From the NCBI GenBank assembly GCA_002400675.1, contig NVQY01000149.1:1-20154 (forward strand): 20,154 bases of DNA. The letters run 5' to 3'. Source of the stretch: Paracoccaceae bacterium. GTDB taxonomy: Bacteria > Pseudomonadota > Alphaproteobacteria > Rhodobacterales > Rhodobacteraceae. Position numbers and translations under genes: made by a program. Positions 8,293-16,046 of this stretch are shown in pieces. Position 1 is the stretch's first letter. Every line of letters begins with the position of its first letter. The notes below the pieces were generated by a model that was not told the origin of the DNA, did not search any database, and was given only the letters and a program-made list of their open reading frames with translations.

Positions 8293-9045
8293 ATGTTTGG
8301 TTTTGAAATCATCGACGCCGCGCTTTTGCCGGCCATTCTGATCGCGCTGGCTGCTGGCGTCCTCAGTTTCCTGTCGCCCTGTGTGCTGCCGATTGTACCG
8401 CCCTATCTGGCCTACATGAGTGGCGTTTCCATCAGCGATATGAGCAATCCGGGGGCCGCCCGGCGCAAGGCCATCGTGGCCGCGCTTTTCTTTGTGATGG
8501 GCCTGTCCACGGTGTTTTTGCTGCTTGGGTTCACCGCATCGACGTTCGGGATGTTTTTCCTGAAAAATCAAGAGATTATGGCACAGATTTCCGGCATTGT
8601 GGTGATCATATTCGGGCTGCATTTCCTTGGTGTGTTCCGCATCCCCATGCTTGATCGCGAGATACGGGTGGATGCAGGGCAGGCCAACGGATCGGCCCTG
8701 GGGGCCTATGTTCTGGGGCTGGCGTTTGCGTTTGGCTGGACGCCGTGCATTGGCCCGCAGTTAGGGGCGATCTTGTCGCTTGCGGCCTCGGAAATATCGG
8801 TTGCGCGCGGCACCATGTTACTGGGGTTTTACGCGATGGGGCTGGGGATACCGTTCCTGTTGGCGGCGATGTTCCTGACCCGCTCAATGGTGCTGATGAA
8901 CCGGATGAAAAAGCACATGAAGCTGATCGAACGGGTGATGGGCGCGCTGTTGCTGGTGGTTGGGGTTGCCCTGTTGACCGGCGCATTTTCGGCGTTTTCC
9001 TATTGGCTGCTGGAAGCCTTCCCATCGCTGTCGATGCTGGGGTAA
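8293..9045 (+). CDS. ccdA: Cytochrome c biogenesis protein CcdA
   Basis: CcdA is an inner-membrane protein that passes electrons from cytoplasmic thioredoxin to periplasmic thiol proteins needed for cytochrome c maturation. The 250-aa product has about six hydrophobic helices and the two key cysteines: Cys30 in FLSPCVLPIVPPYL and Cys152 in FGWTPCIGPQLG. Both sit in the conserved CxLPIxPP and TPCxGP contexts. The start ATG 8293 follows AAGGG by 7 nt; the upstream open frame to 8176 is not family-like. It probably forms its own unit. The next gene begins 66 nt later and is unrelated in function. Confidence 0.94.
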   Translation: MFGFEIIDAALLPAILIALAAGVLSFLSPCVLPIVPPYLAYMSGVSISDMSNPGAARRKAIVAALFFVMGLSTVFLLLGFTASTFGMFFLKNQEIMAQISGIVVIIFGLHFLGVFRIPMLDREIRVDAGQANGSALGAYVLGLAFAFGWTPCIGPQLGAILSLAASEISVARGTMLLGFYAMGLGIPFLLAAMFLTRSMVLMNRMKKHMKLIERVMGALLLVVGVALLTGAFSAFSYWLLEAFPSLSMLG

Positions 9046-9111
9046 TCTGCGCGCTAGTCTTACTCTTGCCAAAATGTCCGGCTATGGTTGGCGAAAGGCA
9101 AGAGGGTCGCC

Positions 9112-10368
9112 ATGACCACGAACAAGTCAGAGCAGGTACGTTGTCGCCGGGTGTTTTACATTCCCGGCTATGACCCGATTCATCCTCGGCGTTATCGGGA
9201 ATTGTACCGAAAAGAAAGCGCTGAGCAGGCAGAAGTATCCGGCTACAAGATTGAAATAGAACGAAAAACCACCAATTCTGGCCCCTATGGCTGGCGCGTT
9301 TCAGCCATGATCGAGGAGCAGGCCGTCACCACAAATATCGATGTTCTCGACTGGTCGGGGATTGTGCGCACCAGCATGTCCAACACGATCGTAGCCACCT
9401 ATCTGCACCTTGTGCGCACCGCGTGGATCTACATTTCGACCGGCACGCTGCGCCGGTTGATGCGTCTGCGCAAGGGGCCGGTGATTGCCGCGCTTTACCC
9501 TGTGGGCATGATGTTGTTGCAACTTGTGCTGGCGATTTTGGCGGGGGTCGCGATTCACTGGGGGGTGGGGCGTGCAGAGGCTGTGGTTCTTCCGGGCGGA
9601 CCTGTGGCAGCGTGGATATCGGATGGGGTGGCGCTGGCGGCGGGCGTGTTGACCGGCTACTGGATATTGCGTTGGTTCCGCGCGCATGACGGTATGTTCC
9701 TGGCCTATTACCTGATGCAGAATTTCACCTATTCCGCCCGCCTCAAAGGTATCATCCCACCGGAAATAGAGGCGCAGATGACCGAATTTGGCAAACTCAT
9801 TGCGCGGGCGTTGGCCGAAGACGTGGACGAAGTCCTTGTGGTCGGCCATTCCTCGGGCGCGCATATGGGGGTGTCGATTCTGGCCGATCTGATCCGTGCC
9901 GGGCATGTTCGCGCGGACGGTCCGGAGATTGGATTTCTTACCCTGGGGCATGTGGTGCCGATGGTGTCGTTTCTGCCCCATGCACAGCGGTTGCGGGCTG
10001 ATCTGCGCTATCTTTCGGCCCGGGATGAACTGGCGTGGGTCGATGTCTCCGCCCCCGGCGATGGCTGCGCCTTTGCCTTGTGCGACCCGGTCAGCGTCAC
10101 CGGAGTTGCCCCCGAGGACAAGAAATGGCCGCTGGTGTTTTCGGCGGCGTTTTCCAAAACCCTGTCACCCAAACGCTGGCGCGAGTTGCGCTGGCGGTTT
10201 TTCCGGCTGCATTTTCAGTATATGTGCGCCTTTGATCGCCCCGGAGATTACGACTATTTCCTCATTACCGCCGGCCCGCAGACGCTGCGCGCGCGGTTTT
10301 CCGGGCGGGAGGCGTCAAAAACCCGCATCGACGTGCCGGTGTCGAAATATACCTCTGTGGCCGCATGA
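9112..10368 (+). CDS. Membrane protein with alpha/beta-hydrolase-like GHSSG motif, unknown function
   Basis: The 418-aa product has two hydrophobic segments (about 124-147 and 164-187) flanked by Arg/Lys. A later domain carries DEVLVVGHSSGAHMGVSILADLI (239-261). The GHSSG there matches the GxSxG nucleophile elbow, with Ser247 as candidate nucleophile, and the N-terminal VFYIPGYDPIHPRRYRELY fits a hydrolase first strand with an oxyanion-type turn. I do not see an unambiguous acid or His partner. I start it at ATG 9112, preceded by AAGAGGG; a TTG at 9088 is the alternative. The last codons overlap the P450 ATG by 4 bases, so the two proteins probably work together. The substrate cannot be read from the sequence. 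Confidence 0.8.
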   Translation: MTTNKSEQVRCRRVFYIPGYDPIHPRRYRELYRKESAEQAEVSGYKIEIERKTTNSGPYGWRVSAMIEEQAVTTNIDVLDWSGIVRTSMSNTIVATYLHLVRTAWIYISTGTLRRLMRLRKGPVIAALYPVGMMLLQLVLAILAGVAIHWGVGRAEAVVLPGGPVAAWISDGVALAAGVLTGYWILRWFRAHDGMFLAYYLMQNFTYSARLKGIIPPEIEAQMTEFGKLIARALAEDVDEVLVVGHSSGAHMGVSILADLIRAGHVRADGPEIGFLTLGHVVPMVSFLPHAQRLRADLRYLSARDELAWVDVSAPGDGCAFALCDPVSVTGVAPEDKKWPLVFSAAFSKTLSPKRWRELRWRFFRLHFQYMCAFDRPGDYDYFLITAGPQTLRARFSGREASKTRIDVPVSKYTSVAA

Positions 10369-11750
10369 ACCCGCCAAAAGTCCCTCCCAAACCCAAGGCG
10401 CGTGGTGGCAAGGTTTCCCTGCGCCGCTATGCCCAGCTGTTTCGTCAGGATATCCTGTCGGCGCAACCCGCAAGGCTTTATCGGGCGTGGATGGCCGAGT
10501 TTCGCACGCCGTTTTTCCGGTCCTTCCTGATCAACCAACCCGACCTTGTGCAGACCGTCCTGAAATCGCGCCCCGACGATTTTCCCAAATCCGGCCGGAT
10601 CAGCGAAGGCCTGCGCCCGTTGCTGGGAAATTCGGTGTTTCTGACCAACGGCGAGACCTGGAAACGACAACGGCGCATCATTGACCCGGCGTTTGAAGGC
10701 GGGCGATTGCGCGACACATTCGGGGCCATGTGGGCCGCCACAGAGGCCGCAGTTGCGCGGCTTGCGGGGCAGGCGGGCAGGGTGGTCGAGATCGAAGAAG
10801 TGACCAGCCACGCCGCCGCTGACGTGATCTTTCGCACCTTGTTCTCGATCCCGATAGAACACGAGGTGGCCGCGCGGGTCTTCTCCCGGTTCCGCGAATA
10901 TCAGCGCGAACAACCCATTCTGAACATCGCCGCCTTTATACCGTTGCCACGCTGGTTCCCGCGGTTTTTCAGCCGCCGCACCCGTGAAACCGCTGCCGAA
11001 ATCCGCGCGTTGATCAAGGGGTTGGTGGTAGAACGCATGGCGCAGATCAAGGGCGGCACAGCACCGGATGATCTGGCCACCAAGATCATGACCACCCCCG
11101 ACCCGCAGACTGGCGAGACCTTTGAAATCGACGAAATGGTCGATCAGGTGGCGATCTTCTTTCTGGCCGGGCACGAAACCAGCGCCTCGGCCCTGGCCTG
11201 GGCGCTATACATGATGGCGCTGTATCCCGATTGGCAGGACAAGGTCGCCCAAGAGGCGCAGGTTCTGGAGTCTTGCGACTTTGCAGTTGTCTCGCGCCTC
11301 AAGGTCAGCCGCGATGTGTTTCGCGAAACGTTACGCCTTTATCCGCCGGTGCCGATGATGGTGCGCGAGGCCACCTGTCCGGAAAAGTTCCGTGACCGCA
11401 TCGTGCCCAAAGGCAGCCAGATCGTGCTAAGCCCGTGGCATCTGCACCGCCACGAACGGCTGTGGGACAACCCGGACGGGTTCGATCCGGCGCGCTGGCA
11501 GACCGAGAACGGCAAGACATGCCAGCGCACCGCATATATTCCGTTTTCTGCCGGTTCGCGGGTGTGTACGGGGGCGGGATTTGCAATGATCGAAGGGCCT
11601 CTTATCCTGTCGATGATCCTGCAACGGTTCCGGGTTGAGCCGGTAACAGGGCGCGAACCCGTGCCGGTTGCCCATCTGACCGTGCGATCACGCGACGGAA
11701 TCTGGTTGAAAATCACCAACCGTCAGACGGGCAGCGCAAAACTTTCGTAA
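10365..11750 (+). CDS. Cytochrome P450
   Basis: The 461-aa protein has all P450 landmarks: the I-helix oxygen-binding motif AGHETSA (268-274), ExxR as ETLR (321-324), and the heme loop FSAGSRVCTG (394-403) with Cys401 as the iron ligand. The helix C pattern WKRQRRIIDPAF (99-110) is also present. It lacks a membrane anchor, so it is probably soluble in the cytoplasm and depends on separate electron donors not in this window. ATG 10365 overlaps the upstream membrane hydrolase-like gene (ATGA), indicating translational coupling. Sequence features resemble fatty-acid or terpenoid-type bacterial P450s, but the substrate is not predictable here. A palindrome-rich terminator region follows. Confidence 0.95.
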   Translation: MNPPKVPPKPKARGGKVSLRRYAQLFRQDILSAQPARLYRAWMAEFRTPFFRSFLINQPDLVQTVLKSRPDDFPKSGRISEGLRPLLGNSVFLTNGETWKRQRRIIDPAFEGGRLRDTFGAMWAATEAAVARLAGQAGRVVEIEEVTSHAAADVIFRTLFSIPIEHEVAARVFSRFREYQREQPILNIAAFIPLPRWFPRFFSRRTRETAAEIRALIKGLVVERMAQIKGGTAPDDLATKIMTTPDPQTGETFEIDEMVDQVAIFFLAGHETSASALAWALYMMALYPDWQDKVAQEAQVLESCDFAVVSRLKVSRDVFRETLRLYPPVPMMVREATCPEKFRDRIVPKGSQIVLSPWHLHRHERLWDNPDGFDPARWQTENGKTCQRTAYIPFSAGSRVCTGAGFAMIEGPLILSMILQRFRVEPVTGREPVPVAHLTVRSRDGIWLKITNRQTGSAKLS

Positions 11751-11787
11751 AAAGTTTTGACAAAAGTTTTTCTGAAAACTTTTGCGC
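11734..11787. terminator. Nested palindromes between convergent genes (likely bidirectional terminator)
   Basis: Two adjacent hairpins are rich in A and T. AAAACTTT/AAAGTTTT with loop CGTAA spans 11738-11758; CAAAAGTTTT/AAAACTTTTG with loop TCTG spans 11761-11784. An outer pair GCGCAAAA (11734-11741) with TTTTGCGC (11780-11787) encloses both. The array spans the P450 stop codon (11748-11750) and touches the stop of the convergent 76-aa gene (11788-11790). The T-rich arms on either strand fit Rho-independent termination in both directions. Confidence 0.7.
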
Positions 11788-12018
11788 TCAGCACATGACC
11801 TGGACCGGTTGGTTGTTGCAAAACACCACGACCTGATCACCATTGCGCACTGCGTGGTATCCACGTCGTCGGATTTCGGTTTCAAATTGTTCGCGTCCGA
11901 CGATATTGTCGATGTCACGCAAGCTGCGGCGAACCACACGTCCTTGCCGTGCCGATTTTGCGTCGAACACCTTTTGCATCCAGATGTTGGCCGTTTGGGT
12001 TTGGTGAAAATCTTTCAT
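11788..12018 (-). CDS. Conserved small protein of unknown function (76 aa)
   Basis: The 76-aa product begins MKDFHQTQTANIWMQKVF and includes RRSLRDIDNIVGREQFETEIRRRGYHAV, then a hydrophobic end with VVVFCNNQPVQVMC. AGGG lies just upstream of ATG 12018. It is the last gene of the fumC, DUF4169, ribbon-helix-helix row, 23 nt after the previous stop. Small proteins like this in Rhodobacteraceae have, as I recall, sometimes been labelled phosphoribosylanthranilate isomerase; nothing here resembles that TIM-barrel enzyme and I do not accept the label. Two Cys residues near the end (CNN and final C) are the only notable residues. Confidence 0.72.
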   Translation of the reverse strand: MKDFHQTQTANIWMQKVFDAKSARQGRVVRRSLRDIDNIVGREQFETEIRRRGYHAVRNGDQVVVFCNNQPVQVMC

Positions 12019-12041
12019 GCACCCTGTCTGACAAACTTTGG

Positions 12042-12260
12042 TTAATGGGCGCTTAAGTGCTTTAGGACATACACACGAATTGCCGATGCCAGACCAATTT
12101 CGACCCCACGCTCTGCATCAATTTCTGCTGCCAACACATTGATTGGCTGCCCTTTTTGCGCGGCGATCTTACAGAACGCCTCCCAGAACTCATCCTCTAG
12201 AGACACCGACGTCCGGTGCCCCCGCAACGTCAGTGAATGTTTTTGTGGTCGTCTGCTCAT
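12042..12260 (-). CDS. Ribbon-helix-helix domain protein
   Basis: The 72-aa product has the form SLTLRGHRTSVSLEDEFWEAFCKIAAQKGQPINVLAAEIDAE (split here: HRTSVSLEDEFWEAF and KIAAQKGQPINVLAAEID). It is a strand RTSVSL followed by two helices, the layout of the alphaproteobacterial RHH_4 type. Such folds usually bind DNA as dimers, but this group is not well characterised. Its ATG (12260) overlaps the DUF4169 stop as ATGA, so translation is probably coupled. The conserved neighbourhood with fumC suggests a shared transcript rather than a known functional link. Confidence 0.82.
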   Translation of the reverse strand: MSRRPQKHSLTLRGHRTSVSLEDEFWEAFCKIAAQKGQPINVLAAEIDAERGVEIGLASAIRVYVLKHLSAH

Positions 12261-12432
12261 GGGTCCAGTTCATGCCAGTCCAGATCGCGCCGGGCCTTGT
12301 CGGTTTGCGCCTTGTCCGCATCTTTTTCGGGTTTTGGCCGCCCGAACTGAACCGCATTCTGATCAGCGCGCACCTTGTCAGCGGCGCGCGCCTTTTGCTT
12401 GCGAAACCGGTTCAGATTGACCGGCTCAGCCA

Positions 12433-12433
<1 letters not shown>
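12257..12433 (-). CDS. DUF4169 family small protein
   Basis: This 58-aa frame was found by reading the gap after fumC. Its product starts MAEPVNLNRFRKQKARAADK, continues VRADQNAVQFGRPKPEKDAD and ends ARRDLDWHELDP. That is the DUF4169 pattern: N-terminal NLNRFRKQKAR, a charged middle, and a C-terminal LDWHELD. It is hydrophilic and Lys/Arg/Asp-rich, with no membrane or signal sequence. Its ATG shares one base with the fumC stop (TAATG) and its stop overlaps the next start (ATGA). The three genes are therefore tightly coupled. Function is unknown. Confidence 0.88.
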
Positions 12434-13824
<1,391 letters not shown>

Positions 13825-13979
13825 GGGGAAACTCCGTATTTGTATGCGATTGCATGCCGTTTAGCGCCGGTGGCCCCAACGCGCAACCGGGCAGGTGCGC
13901 GCAGCATATGGGCTGGGGTCGCCAAGGTATAGGGTTGCCATTAAGTGATCAAAAATTGGCGCAAATTCAATGTCGATCA

Positions 13980-14007
13980 TTGTTCCGGGCGTTTCGCGCG
14001 TTAAGAT
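13980..14007 (+). promoter_or_regulatory. Possible sigma70-type promoter for the secreted protein gene
   Basis: TTGTTC (13980-13985) and TAAGAT (14002-14007) are separated by 16 nt and lie 57 nt before ATG 14065. Both boxes match the consensus moderately, and the position in the gap divergent from fumC is sensible. No experimental or comparative support is available here. Confidence 0.35.
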
Positions 14008-14064
14008 AGGCGCAGGCCCGGCCGGTTCTGGACGTCAGACAGGCCTTTACCGAAAGGAGCTACC

Positions 14065-14628
14065 ATGAGAATCCCGCGAATTTTCCTGCCGTTTTGCCCG
14101 GCTAAGGTGTTCAGCGCCGTTGTTATCATTCTGATGCTGCTGATCCTGCCGGCCCACGCCGCGCCGATTTCCAAGTTTGTCGGTGAATACACCGGCAGCG
14201 CCAGCGTGGTATCCGCCGACGGGTCCCAACCGCATCGCAACATGAACGTTACCATTACCGAGAACAAAAAGGGCTTCACCGTCAAGTGGACGTCAACCAC
14301 CATCAAATCGGACGGGCGGGTCAAGGAAAAATCCTATTCGATCACCTTCACCCCCAGCGACCGTGACGGCATCTTTGCCGCCGCGATGGAGCAGAACCTG
14401 TTTGGCAAGTCTGTTCAGCTCGACCCGATGAAGGGCGAACCCTATGTCTGGGGCCGCATTGCCGGCGACACGCTGACGGTGTTCTCACTGTTTGTGAATG
14501 ATGAGGGTGGCTATGAGATGCAGCAATATGATCGGACCCTTGCGGACGGCGGCTTGCAACTGGAATTCAGCCTGTCGCGCAATGGCGAAGAATTGCGGTC
14601 AGTCTCGGCGTTTCTGGAACGACAGTAA
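14065..14628 (+). CDS. Small secreted protein of unknown function
   Basis: The 187-aa product has a cleavable-looking signal peptide: a basic start, hydrophobic core VFSAVVIILMLLILP and an AHA site near residue 32. The mature part (ISKFVGEYTGSASVV..., NVTITENKKGFTVKWTSTTI, then DRDGIFAAA) reads as a string of beta strands, like small beta-barrel periplasmic proteins. The ribosome site AAAGGAG lies 8 nt before ATG 14065 and is the strongest in the window. It is divergent from fumC and convergent with sspB. I do not recognise the family; export to the periplasm is the only safe statement. Confidence 0.8.
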   Translation: MRIPRIFLPFCPAKVFSAVVIILMLLILPAHAAPISKFVGEYTGSASVVSADGSQPHRNMNVTITENKKGFTVKWTSTTIKSDGRVKEKSYSITFTPSDRDGIFAAAMEQNLFGKSVQLDPMKGEPYVWGRIAGDTLTVFSLFVNDEGGYEMQQYDRTLADGGLQLEFSLSRNGEELRSVSAFLERQ

Positions 14629-14689
14629 CCGGGCCTGAACGAACTTTACCGGGCGTGACAAATAACCGGGAATGACAATAGCCGCCGGG

Positions 14690-14722
14690 CGCGACCCGAC
14701 CTAACCCATTGGTTTGGTCGCG
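14690..14722. terminator. Inverted repeat between convergent genes, possible terminator
   Basis: CGCGACC (14690-14696) pairs with GGTCGCG (14716-14722), and an inner AACC/GGTT around CATT can extend the fold. It lies between the stop of the secreted-protein gene and the sspB stop. No T run follows on either strand, so Rho-independent termination is uncertain. Confidence 0.35.
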
Positions 14723-14728
14723 GATGGA

Positions 14729-15193
14729 TTACTTGCGGAACTGATCCAGGGACACGACTTCGGCGTCTGGTTTGGTCTCTTCGCCGGGGCCGCCCACGTG
14801 ATCCGTGTTGATCGGGGTTGGCGCGGATTCGTCGTCTTCGTCCGATGATTCAAACCGCAGCCCGAATTCGACCGAGGGGTCGACAAAGGTCTTGATGGCG
14901 TCAAACGGGATGTACAGTGGCTCAGGTGAATCGCCAAAGTTCAAGGTGATCGAAAACCCGTCCTTGCCGACTTCCAGATTGTCGAACCAATGCTGCATCA
15001 CGACGGTCATTTCGCCCGGATAACGATCCGCCAGCCAATCGGCCAGTTCGGCGTCCGGGTGGGACGTGTCGAACGTAATGAAAAAGTGGTGCGCCCCCGG
15101 AAGACCGTTTTCGGCCACATCCTGCAAAACAGTCTTGATCAGGCCGCGCATGGCGGTATGCATCAGATTGCCATAGTCTATATCATGGGACAT
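14729..15193 (-). CDS. sspB: SspB-family adaptor for ClpXP (alphaproteobacterial type)
   Basis: The 154-aa protein matches the alphaproteobacterial SspB group, which tethers SsrA-tagged proteins to the ClpXP protease. Visible blocks are DYGNLMHTAMRGLIKTVLQDV (in two parts: NLMHTAMRGLIK, VLQDVAENGLPG), HHFFITFDTSHPDAELADWL, and EMTVVMQHWFDNLEVGKDGFSITLNFGD. After an acidic flexible linker (about 116-144) the end EVVSLDQFRK is the usual ClpX-binding tail. The start is ATG 15193 with GGGGGA upstream; the open frame to 15286 is rejected. It is the first gene downstream of the tmRNA gene on the same strand, about 168 nt away, so tag and adaptor are neighbours. Confidence 0.94.
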   Translation of the reverse strand: MSHDIDYGNLMHTAMRGLIKTVLQDVAENGLPGAHHFFITFDTSHPDAELADWLADRYPGEMTVVMQHWFDNLEVGKDGFSITLNFGDSPEPLYIPFDAIKTFVDPSVEFGLRFESSDEDDESAPTPINTDHVGGPGEETKPDAEVVSLDQFRK

Positions 15194-15360
15194 CGCTTTT
15201 CCCCCGTTCACCTGAATAACAGCATAGGGGATTCGAACGGAAACAAAAGGCGTTACCGCCAAATTACGGCGTAAAATTCGCGGCAATTCAAATCGCTACA
15301 CGCGCGCGCAACCAACGCTCTTTGCGCACCGGATTACCGGGTATATCACAGGCAAAAACA

Positions 15361-15682
15361 GGGGGGAGGTTAGTGCAGGTTTCTGTTGCCAGGTACCTGC
15401 GAACCCCGCCAAACGCTGCTAAGCGAGAGGACTTAAGGTTTCGATCACTCGAACCGCTTACGCGGCCAGAGCCATCGGAGCTTTGTTGTCATTTGCAACT
15501 AGCTTAAATGTACCGATAACGGTGGTAACTCACCGAAACAAAGCTAACCCCTTTAGACGTTCGTCGATCCTGTTTCGACCCCATGATCCCAAATGAAAGG
15601 ATGTTTGGTGGAGTCGCCGGGTACCGCCCCCGGGTCCGATCCGCTTATTACGAGCGCGTTTATGTTCATAGTCCCGAGGGAC
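15361..15682 (-). ncRNA. ssrA: Two-piece (circularly permuted) tmRNA
   Basis: On the minus strand the acceptor piece comes first (about 15682 to 15606) and ends CGACTCC-A-CCA (15616-15606). A 23-nt spacer (15583-15605) follows, then the coding piece begins GGGGTCG (15582-15576). GGGGTCG pairs with CGACTCC over 7 bp with a G·U at the third pair, the alanine-identity mark. The coding piece holds resume codon GCA at 15496-15494 and the tag frame ANDNKAPMALAA, with TAA at 15460-15458. With the charged alanine the tag would be AANDNKAPMALAA. GGGGTTAG (15551-15544) can pair with CTAACCTC (15373-15366) near the 3' end. The 3' end is approximate. This rescues stalled ribosomes and marks products for ClpXP. 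Confidence 0.93.
15458..15496 (-). other. ssrA: tmRNA tag reading frame
   Basis: Twelve codons from the resume codon GCA (15496-15494) to GCG (15463-15461) encode ANDNKAPMALAA, ending in TAA (15460-15458). The C-terminal LAA is the ClpX recognition end, and the N-terminal AND part is the region an SspB adaptor would contact. The bases before it (TAGTTGCAAATGAC) resemble the resume-site context of other tmRNAs. Confidence 0.92.
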
Positions 15683-15688
15683 AATACC

Positions 15689-15717
15689 AATATAGGGTGG
15701 TGTGTGCCCCGTTGCAA
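15689..15717 (-). promoter_or_regulatory. Promoter of ssrA
   Basis: On the minus strand TTGCAA (15717-15712) and TATATT (15694-15689) are separated by exactly 17 nt, close to the sigma70 consensus. Transcription would start near 15682, just before the 5' end expected for the acceptor piece. A GTCCC-TC-GGGAC hairpin follows at once, which may mark the 5' processing site. Confidence 0.72.
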
Positions 15718-16046
15718 TCACCCAAGGGCTGGAAACGGTCTGCAATCGTTCGCCGGGCCTGCTGGTCGAGCGCGCAAGAGTGTGCGCGCGCGGCGGCCCT
15801 GGGGCCATTTGCCGCGCGCTGGCGATTCTCTGACAGAGAAAATTACCCGGTAACGGCAACAATAGTGCCGTCTTGGCAGGATTGTTTCGACCGCACCGGG
15901 GTACAGCGGCACCAGAAAGGCTTAACAGGGCGATAATGCCCGGAAATCAGCGCAGACTTTGCCGTTGGCGCGGGGCTTGTGTTACAAGTGGTTAATTACA
16001 TGCATGATTACCGACTTGGCGCGCGCGCCCAAGGTAGGAGAGACAA
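15718..16046. other. Intergenic stretch between ssrA promoter and vWA-Hint gene
   Basis: No convincing gene is present. Short palindromes are seen: TTACCCGGTAA (15843-15853) and CGGCA/TGCCG (15854-15870). The last 20 bases hold AGGAGA, a good ribosome site for ATG 16047. The frames open here overlap the tmRNA and have no family-like content. I found no convincing -35/-10 pair for the vWA-Hint gene. Confidence 0.6.

Noticed and set aside
11788..12018. Phosphoribosylanthranilate isomerase label for the 76-aa protein
   Set aside because: That enzyme is about 200 aa with a TIM barrel; none of its motifs are present.
13954..13980. TGATC/GATCA-like symmetry between fumC and the secreted protein gene, resembling an FNR site
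   Set aside because: It does not fit TTGAT-N4-ATCAA in spacing or sequence.
15530..15936. Protein frames on both strands across the tmRNA region
   Set aside because: The region has the acceptor stem, CCA end, tag frame and promoter of a split tmRNA, and the proteins have no family-like content.
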